From positions 1 to 64,000 of the forward strand of contig NZ_JNVM01000024.1 of NCBI RefSeq assembly GCF_000722545.1: a DNA stretch of 64,000 bases. Reading direction: 5' to 3'. The notes below the pieces were generated by a model. That model was not told where the DNA came from. It saw nothing but the letters and a program-made list of their open reading frames with translations, and searched no databases. This document shows, piece after piece, positions 1-7,795 of this stretch. The stretch's first letter is position 1, and every line of letters begins with the position of its first letter. This DNA comes from Paenibacillus tyrphae. Lineage in GTDB: Bacteria > Bacillota > Bacilli > Paenibacillales > NBRC-103111. A program made the translations under genes and the position numbers.

Positions 1-305
1 GACCATTCGCGCAAGTCAATTGATTGCACGGACCGGCGGACGGTCCTCGGCTTGCCGTATCGTTCTAGCCAGCCGGACCGGCAGATACGCTGCGCCGTAT
101 GGTCGAAGCCTGCGAACTGAGCGAGCGCGAGAAGCAAATACTCGATGCGCTCATCAGGGGCATGTCCACCAAGGAGCTCGCGCTTTCGCTGCATATTTCC
201 GCCTATACCGTGCAGGATCACATCAAATCGATTTTTGTCAAAACGGGTGTATCCAGCCGCAGGGATCTTGTTTGGCGCTTGTTCTCCCGTTTTGGCGTCG
301 TTTGA
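1..305 (+). pseudogene. LuxR-family regulator, C-terminal fragment
   Basis: The readable piece from 99 to 305 is a complete LuxR-type helix-turn-helix: LSEREKQILDALIRG, then STKELALSLHISAYTVQDH and IKSIFVKTGVSSRRDLV. That is the DNA-binding end of the GAF-LuxR regulators common in Bacillales. Upstream the same frame has stops at 21-23 and 66-68, and the second frame gives residual similarity, so the N-terminal half is frameshifted or lost. The ATG at 99 is probably internal. The window edge hides the rest. Confidence 0.6.
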
Positions 306-354
306 CTTTGCGTTTCTAATAGATTTTATATGTGGGCTACTTGGAGGATTTGTA

Positions 355-642
355 ATGTGGGTTATTTACGCTTCTTGTGCGGCGCTGTTTGCCGGTATCA
401 CTTCTATTCTTGCTAAGATCGGAATTCAAAAAATAGATTCCAACCTGGCTACCGCCCTTCGGACCGGAATTGTTGTCATTTTTGCCTGGATCATTGTATT
501 TGCGGGAAATATTCAGTACAACCTGCTTGATATCAGCCTTAAATCGCTTCTTTTCCTGATTTTATCAGGAGTAACGACTGGCGCTTCCTGGATTTTCTAC
601 TTCAGAGCGCTTCAACTGGGAAATGTTAATGTGGTTTCAGGC
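355..642 (+). pseudogene. EamA-type permease, truncated
   Basis: The reading frame opens at ATG 355 behind a GGAGG-like site (TTGGAGGATTTGTA). The first ~95 residues are the N-terminal EamA repeat: membrane segments beginning WVIYASCAALFAGITSIL, then NLATALRTGIVVIFAW and LSGVTTGASWIFYFRALQLG. The normal continuation after GNVNVV (APIDKLS-type) is missing. The frame runs into unrelated residues where the IS630 remnant starts, so about two thirds of the first repeat is all that remains. It would have been a small drug/metabolite exporter of about 140 residues. It is non-functional as it stands. Confidence 0.7.
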
Positions 643-689
643 TCGCCTGTCAACAACCGGAAGAGTTTGGACTGCCTTAAAGTCATTGG

Positions 690-1107
690 ACGCCTGGCGC
701 TCTTGCTCGAGAAGCCATTTTACAAGGTATCATCGCCCCGATTTCCGTGCGGCAGCTCGGCGGTTTTTAAAAAGATACGGATCTAAAGCCTCACCAAAGC
801 CGGTGTTGGCTGAATTCCAAAATTGACGTTCCGGAACATTTCGAAGCCGAGGTCAAAACCGATTTGTGACGTGTATCATGATGCGAAGAATGCGGTCGAA
901 TGTGGTATCCACGTGCTAAGCACCGACGAAAAAACGGGTATTCAAGCCAAGGAAGACGTGCATGCTTCATTACCGATGAAACCCGGAAAAGTTGCACGTT
1001 TTGATCCTGAATATATTCGTCATGGCACATCAGGCAATCGTTGCGCCGCTCATCCAAGCGACACGGACAGAAGCCGATTTTGTTACTCATCTACGGCAGT
1101 TCTGTGA
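690..1107 (+). pseudogene. IS630-family transposase remnant
   Basis: Pieces of an IS630 transposase can be followed across several frames. There is WTPGALAREAILQGI and ISVRQLG.FLK from about 690 to 785, then VKTICDVYHDAKN near 855. A continuous block holds HVLSTDEKTGIQA and PMKPGKVARFDPEYIRHG at 910-1030, then IVAPLIQATRTEADFVTHLRQF in another frame to 1107. The STDEKTGIQA segment carries the first catalytic Asp region of the DDE domain. At least three frameshifts and a deletion after HGT make it dead. It lies exactly between two truncated host genes, so it probably caused an adjacent deletion. No terminal repeats are recognisable. Confidence 0.75.
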
Positions 1108-1246
1108 ACCCTCTTGCTTCTTCACTCGGTGCGTGCTTTGCTAATTGTTCATAGCAAGTAATGGCACTGCATTCACCGTTGATTGCTTTTTCAATTTCGG
1201 TGATAAGAGTAACGTCAGCAGGATACGAATAAGTGCTGTAATTCAT
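1091..1246 (-). pseudogene. Ferritin-like/rubrerythrin-type gene, 5' fragment
   Basis: On the minus strand an ATG at 1246, behind GAGGGGTGAACTTGCA, opens a 51-residue frame beginning MNYSTYSYPADVTLI. It continues EIEKAINGECSAITCYEQLA and KHAPSEEARGF, which is the first helix of small ferritin-like proteins (EI..AI.GE..AI.CYE.LA..AP..E.R). It stops at 1091 inside the IS630 remnant, where the second helix should follow. I read it as a gene truncated by the insertion. The assignment rests on the helix pattern only. Confidence 0.5.
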
Positions 1247-1365
1247 TGCAAGTTCACCCCTCAACCTAATTTATTCCTAGTTTATGTCGCAATTAGACTG
1301 AGGGTGTATTACCCAAGTGGAAGCAAGAGAACGACCAGATCCATGCAAAACCGGTCTAGAACCGC

Positions 1366-2502
1366 TTACAGGTCGCCTTCTCTCAAGCGGGTTGCTCGAA
1401 TTAAAGAAGCTGGCAATACGGGGAAGGATTGCGCTATACTCAGCATCAACCTGGGAAATACCGGCAAGGAGAACAACCATTGCAGTAAAAGGCCCCAACG
1501 CAAGGGACCATTGAACTCACGCTTAAGGGAACGAGTGTATTCCCATTTCCATCGGTTAACGGTGCTCTCGCCTCGCAGATAAAGGTCAGCAAGCGGTGTG
1601 CATAAGCAGGCTGAACGCAGCGCCATGGACATTCCGTCTCCACAGAGAGGAGGAACCATAACGGCCGCGTCCCCTACAAGCGGGAACCGATCCCATGCGG
1701 ACCAAATGTGATTCAGATGGACGGGTGCTACAGCAGCTTGCGTCCCGGGAACCGGAACGGCTTTGTCTAGTATAGCCTTAAGCTTCGGATTTCTTCGTCC
1801 CGCGGCGTAGATCCAGTCGATAACTGTTTTTTCCTTGTTTAGGAATGTATTCTTCTTCAGCAAGGCTGCAATATTCACCATACCGCCCTCAACGGGAGAG
1901 AGGCCCAAGTAGCCGCCCGGGAAAAAATAAAGCTCCACAACCGGCCCTAAATTAATGCCTGTATAATGGGATTTTACACCGATATACCTTGAATCGGGAG
2001 ATCTTTGACCCAAAACCTTTGGTACCCCTTTGCCTCCCCAAGCAGCAATTACCGCTCTTGAATGGAAAGAAAACTCTTTTCCGCCATGTCGCGTTTCAAT
2101 TATATACCCATGGTCTGCGGGGGTCACAGAGGCGACCTTTTGCCCAGTGATCAATTCAACACCGGACCCTATCACCGATTGATGGAGTGCTGTATCCAAG
2201 GCAAACCGGCTTATCCCTAGGGCGGTGCCCGGAAGGGGAATGTCTAAGGTATCACCTTTACTCATGATAATGCGTGCCTGGTGAATCTTTGCAGGCTGAA
2301 GCGATTCAACAGTTTCTTGAAAACCCAAAGAACGCAGCATGACTTGGGATTCCGGCGATAAAAACTCGCCACAGACTTTATGACGGGGAAAACGATTCCC
2401 GTCAATCAGAATGACGTCCCAACCCCGATCGGCAAGAGCCTTTGCTATACTGCTCCCAGCGATTCCCGCGCCAATCACTGCCATATCCCGAATCGATTGC
2501 AT
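1366..2502 (-). CDS. FAD-dependent oxidoreductase (geranylgeranyl-reductase-like), type III PKS operon
   Basis: The product has 378 residues if started at the ATG at 2502, which follows GGAG at nine bases. A longer frame from 2562 would overlap the upstream gene by 32 bases. The N-terminus is a Rossmann FAD site (AVIGAGIAGSSIAKALADRG), followed by a PRHKVCGEFLSP segment and, near the end, the second FAD motif (LVGDAAVMVPPLCGDGM). These mark the flavin-dependent reductases and hydroxylases related to geranylgeranyl reductase. It is the last gene of a three-gene unit with a methyltransferase and a type III PKS. By analogy it oxidises or reduces the alkylresorcinol or alkylpyrone made by the synthase. 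The exact reaction is unknown. Confidence 0.85.
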   Translation of the reverse strand: MQSIRDMAVIGAGIAGSSIAKALADRGWDVILIDGNRFPRHKVCGEFLSPESQVMLRSLGFQETVESLQPAKIHQARIIMSKGDTLDIPLPGTALGISRFALDTALHQSVIGSGVELITGQKVASVTPADHGYIIETRHGGKEFSFHSRAVIAAWGGKGVPKVLGQRSPDSRYIGVKSHYTGINLGPVVELYFFPGGYLGLSPVEGGMVNIAALLKKNTFLNKEKTVIDWIYAAGRRNPKLKAILDKAVPVPGTQAAVAPVHLNHIWSAWDRFPLVGDAAVMVPPLCGDGMSMALRSACLCTPLADLYLRGESTVNRWKWEYTRSLKREFNGPLRWGLLLQWLFSLPVFPRLMLSIAQSFPVLPASLIRATRLREGDL

Positions 2503-2530
2503 AATCTTCAGCTCCATATGACAAATGAAG

Positions 2531-3244
2531 TTACAGCCTATCCTTTCCAATGACGACAGCATACCGGAATAACGGTATCCATGAATAAGTGAAACGAGTA
2601 ATTCCTAGGCTTTGACGAAGGTGCTGCCAATCGGAGGATTGAAAGCCTTTGGCCACAGAGAGCGGTCCGTCATGCCGGATATACCGGTTTCTCGAAACGA
2701 TTCTCGAAGTAAGCCAGACGGCTACCCAAGGAATCCAATTCCGATGGATATCGTTAATCACTATACCCCACCGGGATGCTTTAAGCATGCTACTTACAGT
2801 TTGAGGAAGCTCTCCATCCGTAAAATGATGCAGGAACTGTGTCCCAGTCACAATGTCTGCAGTTTTTTCCGGAAGTTCAAACAAATTGCCGCGCATTACC
2901 TGTACTCGAGGCTCATGATAGAAAATCCTTTTTGCCTCCTCACAGGCTTCTTCCGTAATATCAACCAAAGTGATCGCCAAATCGATCCGGTTGGAATCAG
3001 CCCATTTGAGTAAACGGCGGTTCACATCGCCTGATCCGCAGCCGACATCAAGTATAGAGAAGCTTTTGGGTTTATTCGCTTGTATCCATAGTTGGGACAC
3101 TCCGTAAAGTATGGGCAGTGCAGCGTGAAATATCCGATTCAGCCTGCGAAGATGCCTCAACGCTTCACGGAGCTCGGGCCCTCCTATGGACAAATCATCC
3201 ATCAGCTCCGGCTCAGCGGTACGATGCTTCAACCGATTAAACAT
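2531..3244 (-). CDS. SAM-dependent methyltransferase, type III PKS operon
   Basis: This 237-residue class I methyltransferase has the SAM-binding motif SILDVGCGSGDVNRRLL around residues 83-100, an acidic end of strand 2 (TLVDITEEA), and QFLHHF near motif II-III. Its start overlaps the end of the PKS gene by eight bases, and its stop lies 28 bases before the reductase, so the three genes are translationally linked. The likely role is O- or C-methylation of the polyketide, as in Bacillus alkylpyrone/alkylresorcinol loci. The Bacillus enzyme there is an unrelated isoprenylcysteine-type methyltransferase, so substrate equivalence is only an inference. Confidence 0.85.
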   Translation of the reverse strand: MFNRLKHRTAEPELMDDLSIGGPELREALRHLRRLNRIFHAALPILYGVSQLWIQANKPKSFSILDVGCGSGDVNRRLLKWADSNRIDLAITLVDITEEACEEAKRIFYHEPRVQVMRGNLFELPEKTADIVTGTQFLHHFTDGELPQTVSSMLKASRWGIVINDIHRNWIPWVAVWLTSRIVSRNRYIRHDGPLSVAKGFQSSDWQHLRQSLGITRFTYSWIPLFRYAVVIGKDRL

Positions 3245-4400
3245 AGGATATCCCTACGCCTGCTCCTAATGGGATCCCGTTCGGAAAATAATCCACTTCG
3301 ATCAGCTCCGCGGTGAGTCCAGGGCCAAAAGCTAAGGCGATGCCGCATATGGGATGGGTATCCGTTCTCGCGGGCGTCAGCTCGCGTCTGTATTCATCAA
3401 GAACGAATAAGATAGTAGCCGAGGATACATTTCCGTAATTACGAAGCGTATTTCGGCTAGGACGGGTTTGCTCCTCCGATAATGCGAACAAATCTTGCAA
3501 TGTATCTATGATACCTCGCCCTCCGGGATGAATGGCCCATAGCTCCGGCAAGGTCTTCCCGTTGAAAATTTGCTCAATCTCTGCTGGGACGTATCGGCCC
3601 AACAGCTTAGGAATATTCGGCGACAAAAATAAGTCGAACCCGTAATTGCCGACTTCCCATACCATCTCATCGGTGGAATCGGGTAGAAGGACTGTATTCC
3701 CTTTACCCAGCCGAAAAACTTTCTTATGCTCAGGACGGGCTCTGCCTACAACGCAAGCGGATGCACCATCCCCGAAGAACGAAGCGCCAAACAACGCCTC
3801 CCTTTGGCTGGAGGGCTGAATATGTAGCGTACAGAGTTCCACACAAACAATCAATACATTTGCTGAAGGCATGCCCGCCACGATCTGTCTCGCTAGGCTG
3901 ACCGCCTTCAACCCGGCCGCACAACCAAGAAATTGCAGCGGCATTCGCTGGATATTCGGCGACAAACCGAGACGCATAGTCAAATCCACATCCATTCCAG
4001 GAAGAAATTGTCCCGTACAGCTCACCGTGATCAAATGCGTAATATCCGACACGGCCGTATGGCTATCCTCCAGGGCTTTTTTCGACGACTCCAACGCCAA
4101 AGGGACGGACTCCCTCTTATACCGCTCCATACGTTCCTTCGTTGAAGGTACATTTTCCAGAGAATCTGAAGGAAAATAGCGACATTCGGCAGCCGGACTC
4201 AGCAGGTCCGGCTCGCAAGTATAACGGGTTTCCACCCCGCACTGTTTAAAGATTCGCTTCGACCATCGCATGGAGTCGGAATGTTCTTTTAGTGCATCGG
4301 TCAATCTTTCCAACACCTCGAGTTGGTCCAACCGATAGGCAGGAACGGCCGTACCGATTCCAAGGATAGCGACATCTGATGTGAAGGGTTCCATTTCCAT
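3237..4400 (-). CDS. Type III polyketide synthase (chalcone-synthase superfamily)
   Basis: The protein has 387 residues, the normal length for bacterial type III PKS. The catalytic triad is intact: Cys160 in LQFLGCAAGLKA, His291 in LWAIHPGGRG and Asn324 in LRNYGNVSSAT. The GFGPGLTAE loop near the C-terminus is typical (here FGPGLTAELIEVD). Such enzymes condense acyl-CoA with malonyl-CoA to alkylpyrones or alkylresorcinols that enter membranes. It starts 45 bases after the Rieske-FAD gene in the same direction, so a four-gene transcript is possible. Its own ribosome binding site is weak (GGGATGAAG). Confidence 0.93.
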   Translation of the reverse strand: MEMEPFTSDVAILGIGTAVPAYRLDQLEVLERLTDALKEHSDSMRWSKRIFKQCGVETRYTCEPDLLSPAAECRYFPSDSLENVPSTKERMERYKRESVPLALESSKKALEDSHTAVSDITHLITVSCTGQFLPGMDVDLTMRLGLSPNIQRMPLQFLGCAAGLKAVSLARQIVAGMPSANVLIVCVELCTLHIQPSSQREALFGASFFGDGASACVVGRARPEHKKVFRLGKGNTVLLPDSTDEMVWEVGNYGFDLFLSPNIPKLLGRYVPAEIEQIFNGKTLPELWAIHPGGRGIIDTLQDLFALSEEQTRPSRNTLRNYGNVSSATILFVLDEYRRELTPARTDTHPICGIALAFGPGLTAELIEVDYFPNGIPLGAGVGISYV

Positions 4401-4445
4401 CTTTTAGCTTCATCCCTTTATAATGTAATCACTTATTTGGAGAAC

Positions 4446-5987
4446 TTAGTAGGACTCGATCCTTCTCAAAGACTTCGCCGCTGGCCCCTCCAATACGTCT
4501 CCCTCGTAGGAGAATCTTGATCCGTGGCAGGGGCAGTCCCATGTCCTCTCACCGGCATTCCACTCAACTTCACATCCCATATGCGTACAGGTAGTATCTA
4601 CCACGTGAAGCTTTCCTTGGGGATCCCGGTAAGCGCCCGCACGTTTACCATGAACCCGGACAACGGCCCCTTCGTCATTCTGCAGCTCCTCCGTCGTTTG
4701 GTGGACCATCTCCAACTTGCCGGCGATGAAATGTCCGGCTGCATCAGCATTTTGGATCAGGAACGTTTTAATATCGGGGTCCGTATGAAACCTGGATGGG
4801 GTGAAAAGCTCGCTATACAGGGTATCTTCGCCTAAGATCAGCCTTGAGTTCAACAAGGCCGCTGCCACGCTTGATGTCATGCCCCATTTTTTGTACCCGG
4901 TGGCAACCAAAATATTAGGTTTATCGGAAGCAATTGGACCGACATAGGGGATCTTATCCAGTGAAATCAGATCCTGGGCCGACCAACGATAGTGGATTTC
5001 TTTCAATCCGAAGGTTTCTTCGCCGAACTGCTGCAACGCCTCATAGTGCTTGATTGTGCAGATCCCCTGTCCCGTTTTGTGGCTTTCTCCGCCAATCAAA
5101 ACCATCCGCTTTCCATCGACTGTAATCGGCCGAAGCGAACGTTTGGGCTCCTCCGCGCTTAGGTACATTCCTTGAGGATATGCTTTTTCCGTTTCAGCAA
5201 GTAAGACATACGACCGTTCCGCGTGCAGCCTGGAAAAGTAGAACCCTCCCCCATCATAGAAAGGAAAATGCGAACACGACACGATATAATCAGCGGTGAT
5301 TTTATAACCTTCCGAGGTGGTCAACGAAATCGTTGTCCCCGGATCTGCGCTGATCGCAGTCGTGTTTTCGTAAATGTCCCCTCCGAGTCGAATTACTTCT
5401 TTCACCATATGCACTATAAAAGCTGCAGGATGAAAGTGAGCTTGCTTAGGCATTACGATAGCTCCTTCGACGGAAAAAGGCAGCAAAGTTTGTTCCACAT
5501 AGGTGCCGGGTATTCCCAAAGCTTCATAAGCTTGAATTTCAGACGTCAGCTTACTCACATAGGCATTAGAGGAGGTATATATGTATGCGTCCTCCTCCAT
5601 TAAGTCGCACAGGATTTCTTGCTCCCGAACCATTTTTTTGATAAATTCCATGGCTTCCCGATTAGCATCGTAGTACATTATTGCTTTTTCCTTGCCAAAG
5701 TGAGAGAGCAATTCACTATAAATCAAATCATGCTGTGCCGTAATTTTGGCTGTAGTGTGTTTTGTTGTCCCTGAAAGTAGATGTCCGGCTTCCACTAAGG
5801 CAACCTTGAGTCCTTTCTTTGAGAGCAGATAAGCCGTTAAGATTCCTGTGATTCCTGCTCCCACTATGGCTGCATCCACCTTTACATCTTGCGTAAGCTT
5901 AGTAAAATCAGGCAGCGTTGTTGAGGCGAGCCAATATGATTCCGGAAAGTCAGGAATCTTCGATTCGTGAAAATATTGTTTTTTCAA
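4446..5987 (-). CDS. yhfW: FAD-dependent oxidoreductase with C-terminal Rieske domain (YhfW-like)
   Basis: The 513-residue protein starts at TTG 5987, chosen because AAGGAG lies eight bases upstream. Residues about 38-70 form a DAO-type FAD site (AAIVGAGITGILTAYLLSKK); the middle is a glycine-oxidase-like fold. The last ~80 residues form a Rieske 2Fe-2S domain with CTHMGC and CPCHGSRF supplying two Cys and two His ligands. Length and order match Bacillus YhfW, whose substrate is unknown. It precedes the PKS operon on the same strand and is divergent from a DUF2892 gene. Coupling to polyketide oxidation is conceivable but not shown. Confidence 0.9.
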   Translation of the reverse strand: MKKQYFHESKIPDFPESYWLASTTLPDFTKLTQDVKVDAAIVGAGITGILTAYLLSKKGLKVALVEAGHLLSGTTKHTTAKITAQHDLIYSELLSHFGKEKAIMYYDANREAMEFIKKMVREQEILCDLMEEDAYIYTSSNAYVSKLTSEIQAYEALGIPGTYVEQTLLPFSVEGAIVMPKQAHFHPAAFIVHMVKEVIRLGGDIYENTTAISADPGTTISLTTSEGYKITADYIVSCSHFPFYDGGGFYFSRLHAERSYVLLAETEKAYPQGMYLSAEEPKRSLRPITVDGKRMVLIGGESHKTGQGICTIKHYEALQQFGEETFGLKEIHYRWSAQDLISLDKIPYVGPIASDKPNILVATGYKKWGMTSSVAAALLNSRLILGEDTLYSELFTPSRFHTDPDIKTFLIQNADAAGHFIAGKLEMVHQTTEELQNDEGAVVRVHGKRAGAYRDPQGKLHVVDTTCTHMGCEVEWNAGERTWDCPCHGSRFSYEGDVLEGPAAKSLRRIESY

Positions 5988-6264
5988 TTCGTTTCTCCTT
6001 GCTACTATTTTTGCATAATATATCCAAATTAATTCGAGTTTATTCTGTTGTTTCTTTTAGTTCATTTAAGTCTTCACATTATTGAACAACCAATTTTTAA
6101 TACTCAGTCATACATTTAAATTTTTGTAATCGAGGGCAAGATAAATATGAAGTAACGAACGTTCAAATTTGCTTCGATAAAAAAGTGGAAAAATAGCTGG
6201 TCACAAGAGCATGAAATAACTTTGTTATAACAGCAAACCAAACTATTATTAGGGAGGTTTAAAA

Positions 6265-6459
6265 ATGAATTGTAACGTTGGGAAAACGGAGCAGGTGTTT
6301 AGAATTTCAATTGGGGTCACGATTGTGTTGATGGGGCTGTATTACAAAAATTGGTGGGGAATAATCGGATTAGCTCCAATCATTACTGGTGCAACCCGTT
6401 ATTGCCCAGCGAATGCTCTCCTGGGAATTCAGAATTGCCAAGTTGAAAATATACACTGA
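6265..6459 (+). CDS. DUF2892 (YgaP-type transmembrane) small membrane protein
   Basis: A 64-residue protein with a perfect AGGGAGGTTT site before ATG 6265. It matches the DUF2892 pattern: MNCNVGKTEQVFRISIG, a first membrane segment, then GLAPIITGATRYCPANALLG with the conserved Cys before the second segment end. In other bacteria this module is fused to rhodanese (YgaP) or stands alone. Its role is probably in sulfur or redox traffic at the membrane. It stands alone here, divergent from the Rieske-FAD gene across 277 bases that show no further gene. Confidence 0.9.
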   Translation: MNCNVGKTEQVFRISIGVTIVLMGLYYKNWWGIIGLAPIITGATRYCPANALLGIQNCQVENIH

Positions 6460-6599
6460 AAAATAACAAAAAATTAGGCTTTGTTAAATTTAAATGTTGA
6501 TTTTTATCTAGTAATTAGGGGAACTTTCATTTGTCGAGGTTCCCCAAATATCTCCATGACACAAAACCATTTCTTTATTTTCTTCGAGAGCAAGATTTC

Positions 6600-6835
6600 G
6601 TAATTCCCTAACTAAATTAAGCAAGAAAACTATTCGGTTCTCTCTTCAGATTGCCAAGCAGCGAATTGTTTTTGCCTACGAGCTAAAAAATGATCCCCCC
6701 TTCGGTCCTCTAAAGGGGAAACGCAGGGAGTATTACTTCCTGCACCCGTTACCCGCCGTAAGGCAGGCCCGGCATTGTGAATGCCGGGAAACCTGAAAGT
6801 ATGGGATGCCATCCCTCAAACGCCGCTATATGCCT
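6600..6835. ncRNA. Structured intergenic element, class unknown
   Basis: In the 514-base gap between the DUF2892 gene and the ECF operon lies a compact block of stems that no good gene explains. It includes GCAGGGAGTATTACTTCCTGC (6722-6742 region), a 9-bp perfect hairpin CCCGGCATT-GTG-AATGCCGGG (about 6769-6789) nested between CAGG and CCTG arms, and the palindrome GGGATGCCATCCC (6803-6815). On the plus strand the GGGGAAACGCAGGGAG...ACCCGTTA order faintly recalls the c-di-AMP (ydaO) riboswitch, but its invariant core is not convincingly present. A 60-codon minus ORF overlaps it and looks spurious. Strand and class are undecided. Confidence 0.4.
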
Positions 6836-6973
6836 ATGGACCATTTTTAACGCTTAACGGATTTTCTTAAATTTGCGTATCGTTTTCTAATGGGGTTTAT
6901 CTCCCACCGCGTCGCGCGCGAAACGATGGCCACCCAGACAAACCACAACGTGATAGAAAGACTTCTTATTCAA

Positions 6974-7795
6974 TCACGCAAACATCTTTAAAAAAGAAAT
7001 CGTGCCGAGCAAGCCATACTGATCAAGTAACCCTATCCAAAGCCCGGATAACAACCAAAAAGCTGCCACAAATAACCAATCAGCCATCCGAAACGTCATT
7101 TTACGATAATAAGTTCGCCTTGGAAATGCGCCAAACGCTCTTGCCTCCATCGACAGAGAAGCCCGCTCCGCTTGTCGTACGGCAGAGGCCAGAAGCGGAA
7201 GCATGCTGCCGCTCACTCGTTCGCCAATTGGCAGCAGCCCTTTTTTTTGCGACAATCCTCTTACTTTACGTGCCCATCGAATGGCTAAATACTGGCGCCG
7301 CATATCCGGTATAAAGCGCATCACCGCGAGGATGACGTACCCGAAACGGTCATTCAACCGCCACTGCTGAACAAGCGCTCTCACAAACTCGGATGAATCC
7401 GTCGTCAAAGTAAATAAGAGCATCAGTGTATAAAGCGAAAGCAGCCGCAGCCCTGTGGCAAGGCCAAATAAAGCGCCCGATTCACGGGCCGAGAGCGCAC
7501 CGGCAGTAAGCAGCGGATCGGTTATAACCGCACCATTCCCGCCGATCATAAACGAATAAGTCAGTATGAACCCGGCCACAAACGGCAGCAGCAACACAAG
7601 CATCTTGGCATACCGAAGCGGCGAGATTCGGCCAAACAACAAGGTCAGGGCAGACGAGAAAATAATAAAAACGATCGGCGTCCATATATTGGTCGTCAAA
7701 GTAAGAAAAAAGGTGACCGGACATGTTGCGATCAGCTTAGCCAAAGGATTGAGACTGTGGAGACAAGATGCGTCGGCATCGGCGTGATTGCTCAT
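6974..7795 (-). CDS. ykoC: ECF transporter transmembrane subunit (EcfT, YkoC-like)
   Basis: A 273-residue CbiQ/EcfT-family membrane protein with N-terminal HSLNPLAKLI and five to six hydrophobic segments. The two cytoplasmic coupling motifs of the family are present in degenerate form: AIRWARKVRGL, and the later QAERASLSMEARAFG, which carries the Ala-Arg-Gly core that contacts the ATPases. Its start overlaps the end of the ATPase gene (ATGA type). It completes an S-A-A-T energy-coupling-factor importer. Confidence 0.9.
   Translation of the reverse strand: MSNHADADASCLHSLNPLAKLIATCPVTFFLTLTTNIWTPIVFIIFSSALTLLFGRISPLRYAKMLVLLLPFVAGFILTYSFMIGGNGAVITDPLLTAGALSARESGALFGLATGLRLLSLYTLMLLFTLTTDSSEFVRALVQQWRLNDRFGYVILAVMRFIPDMRRQYLAIRWARKVRGLSQKKGLLPIGERVSGSMLPLLASAVRQAERASLSMEARAFGAFPRRTYYRKMTFRMADWLFVAAFWLLSGLWIGLLDQYGLLGTISFLKMFA

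Noticed and set aside
6630..6812. 60-codon minus-strand ORF in the intergenic element
   Set aside because: It coincides with strong hairpins and has low-complexity Arg content; more likely RNA structure than protein.
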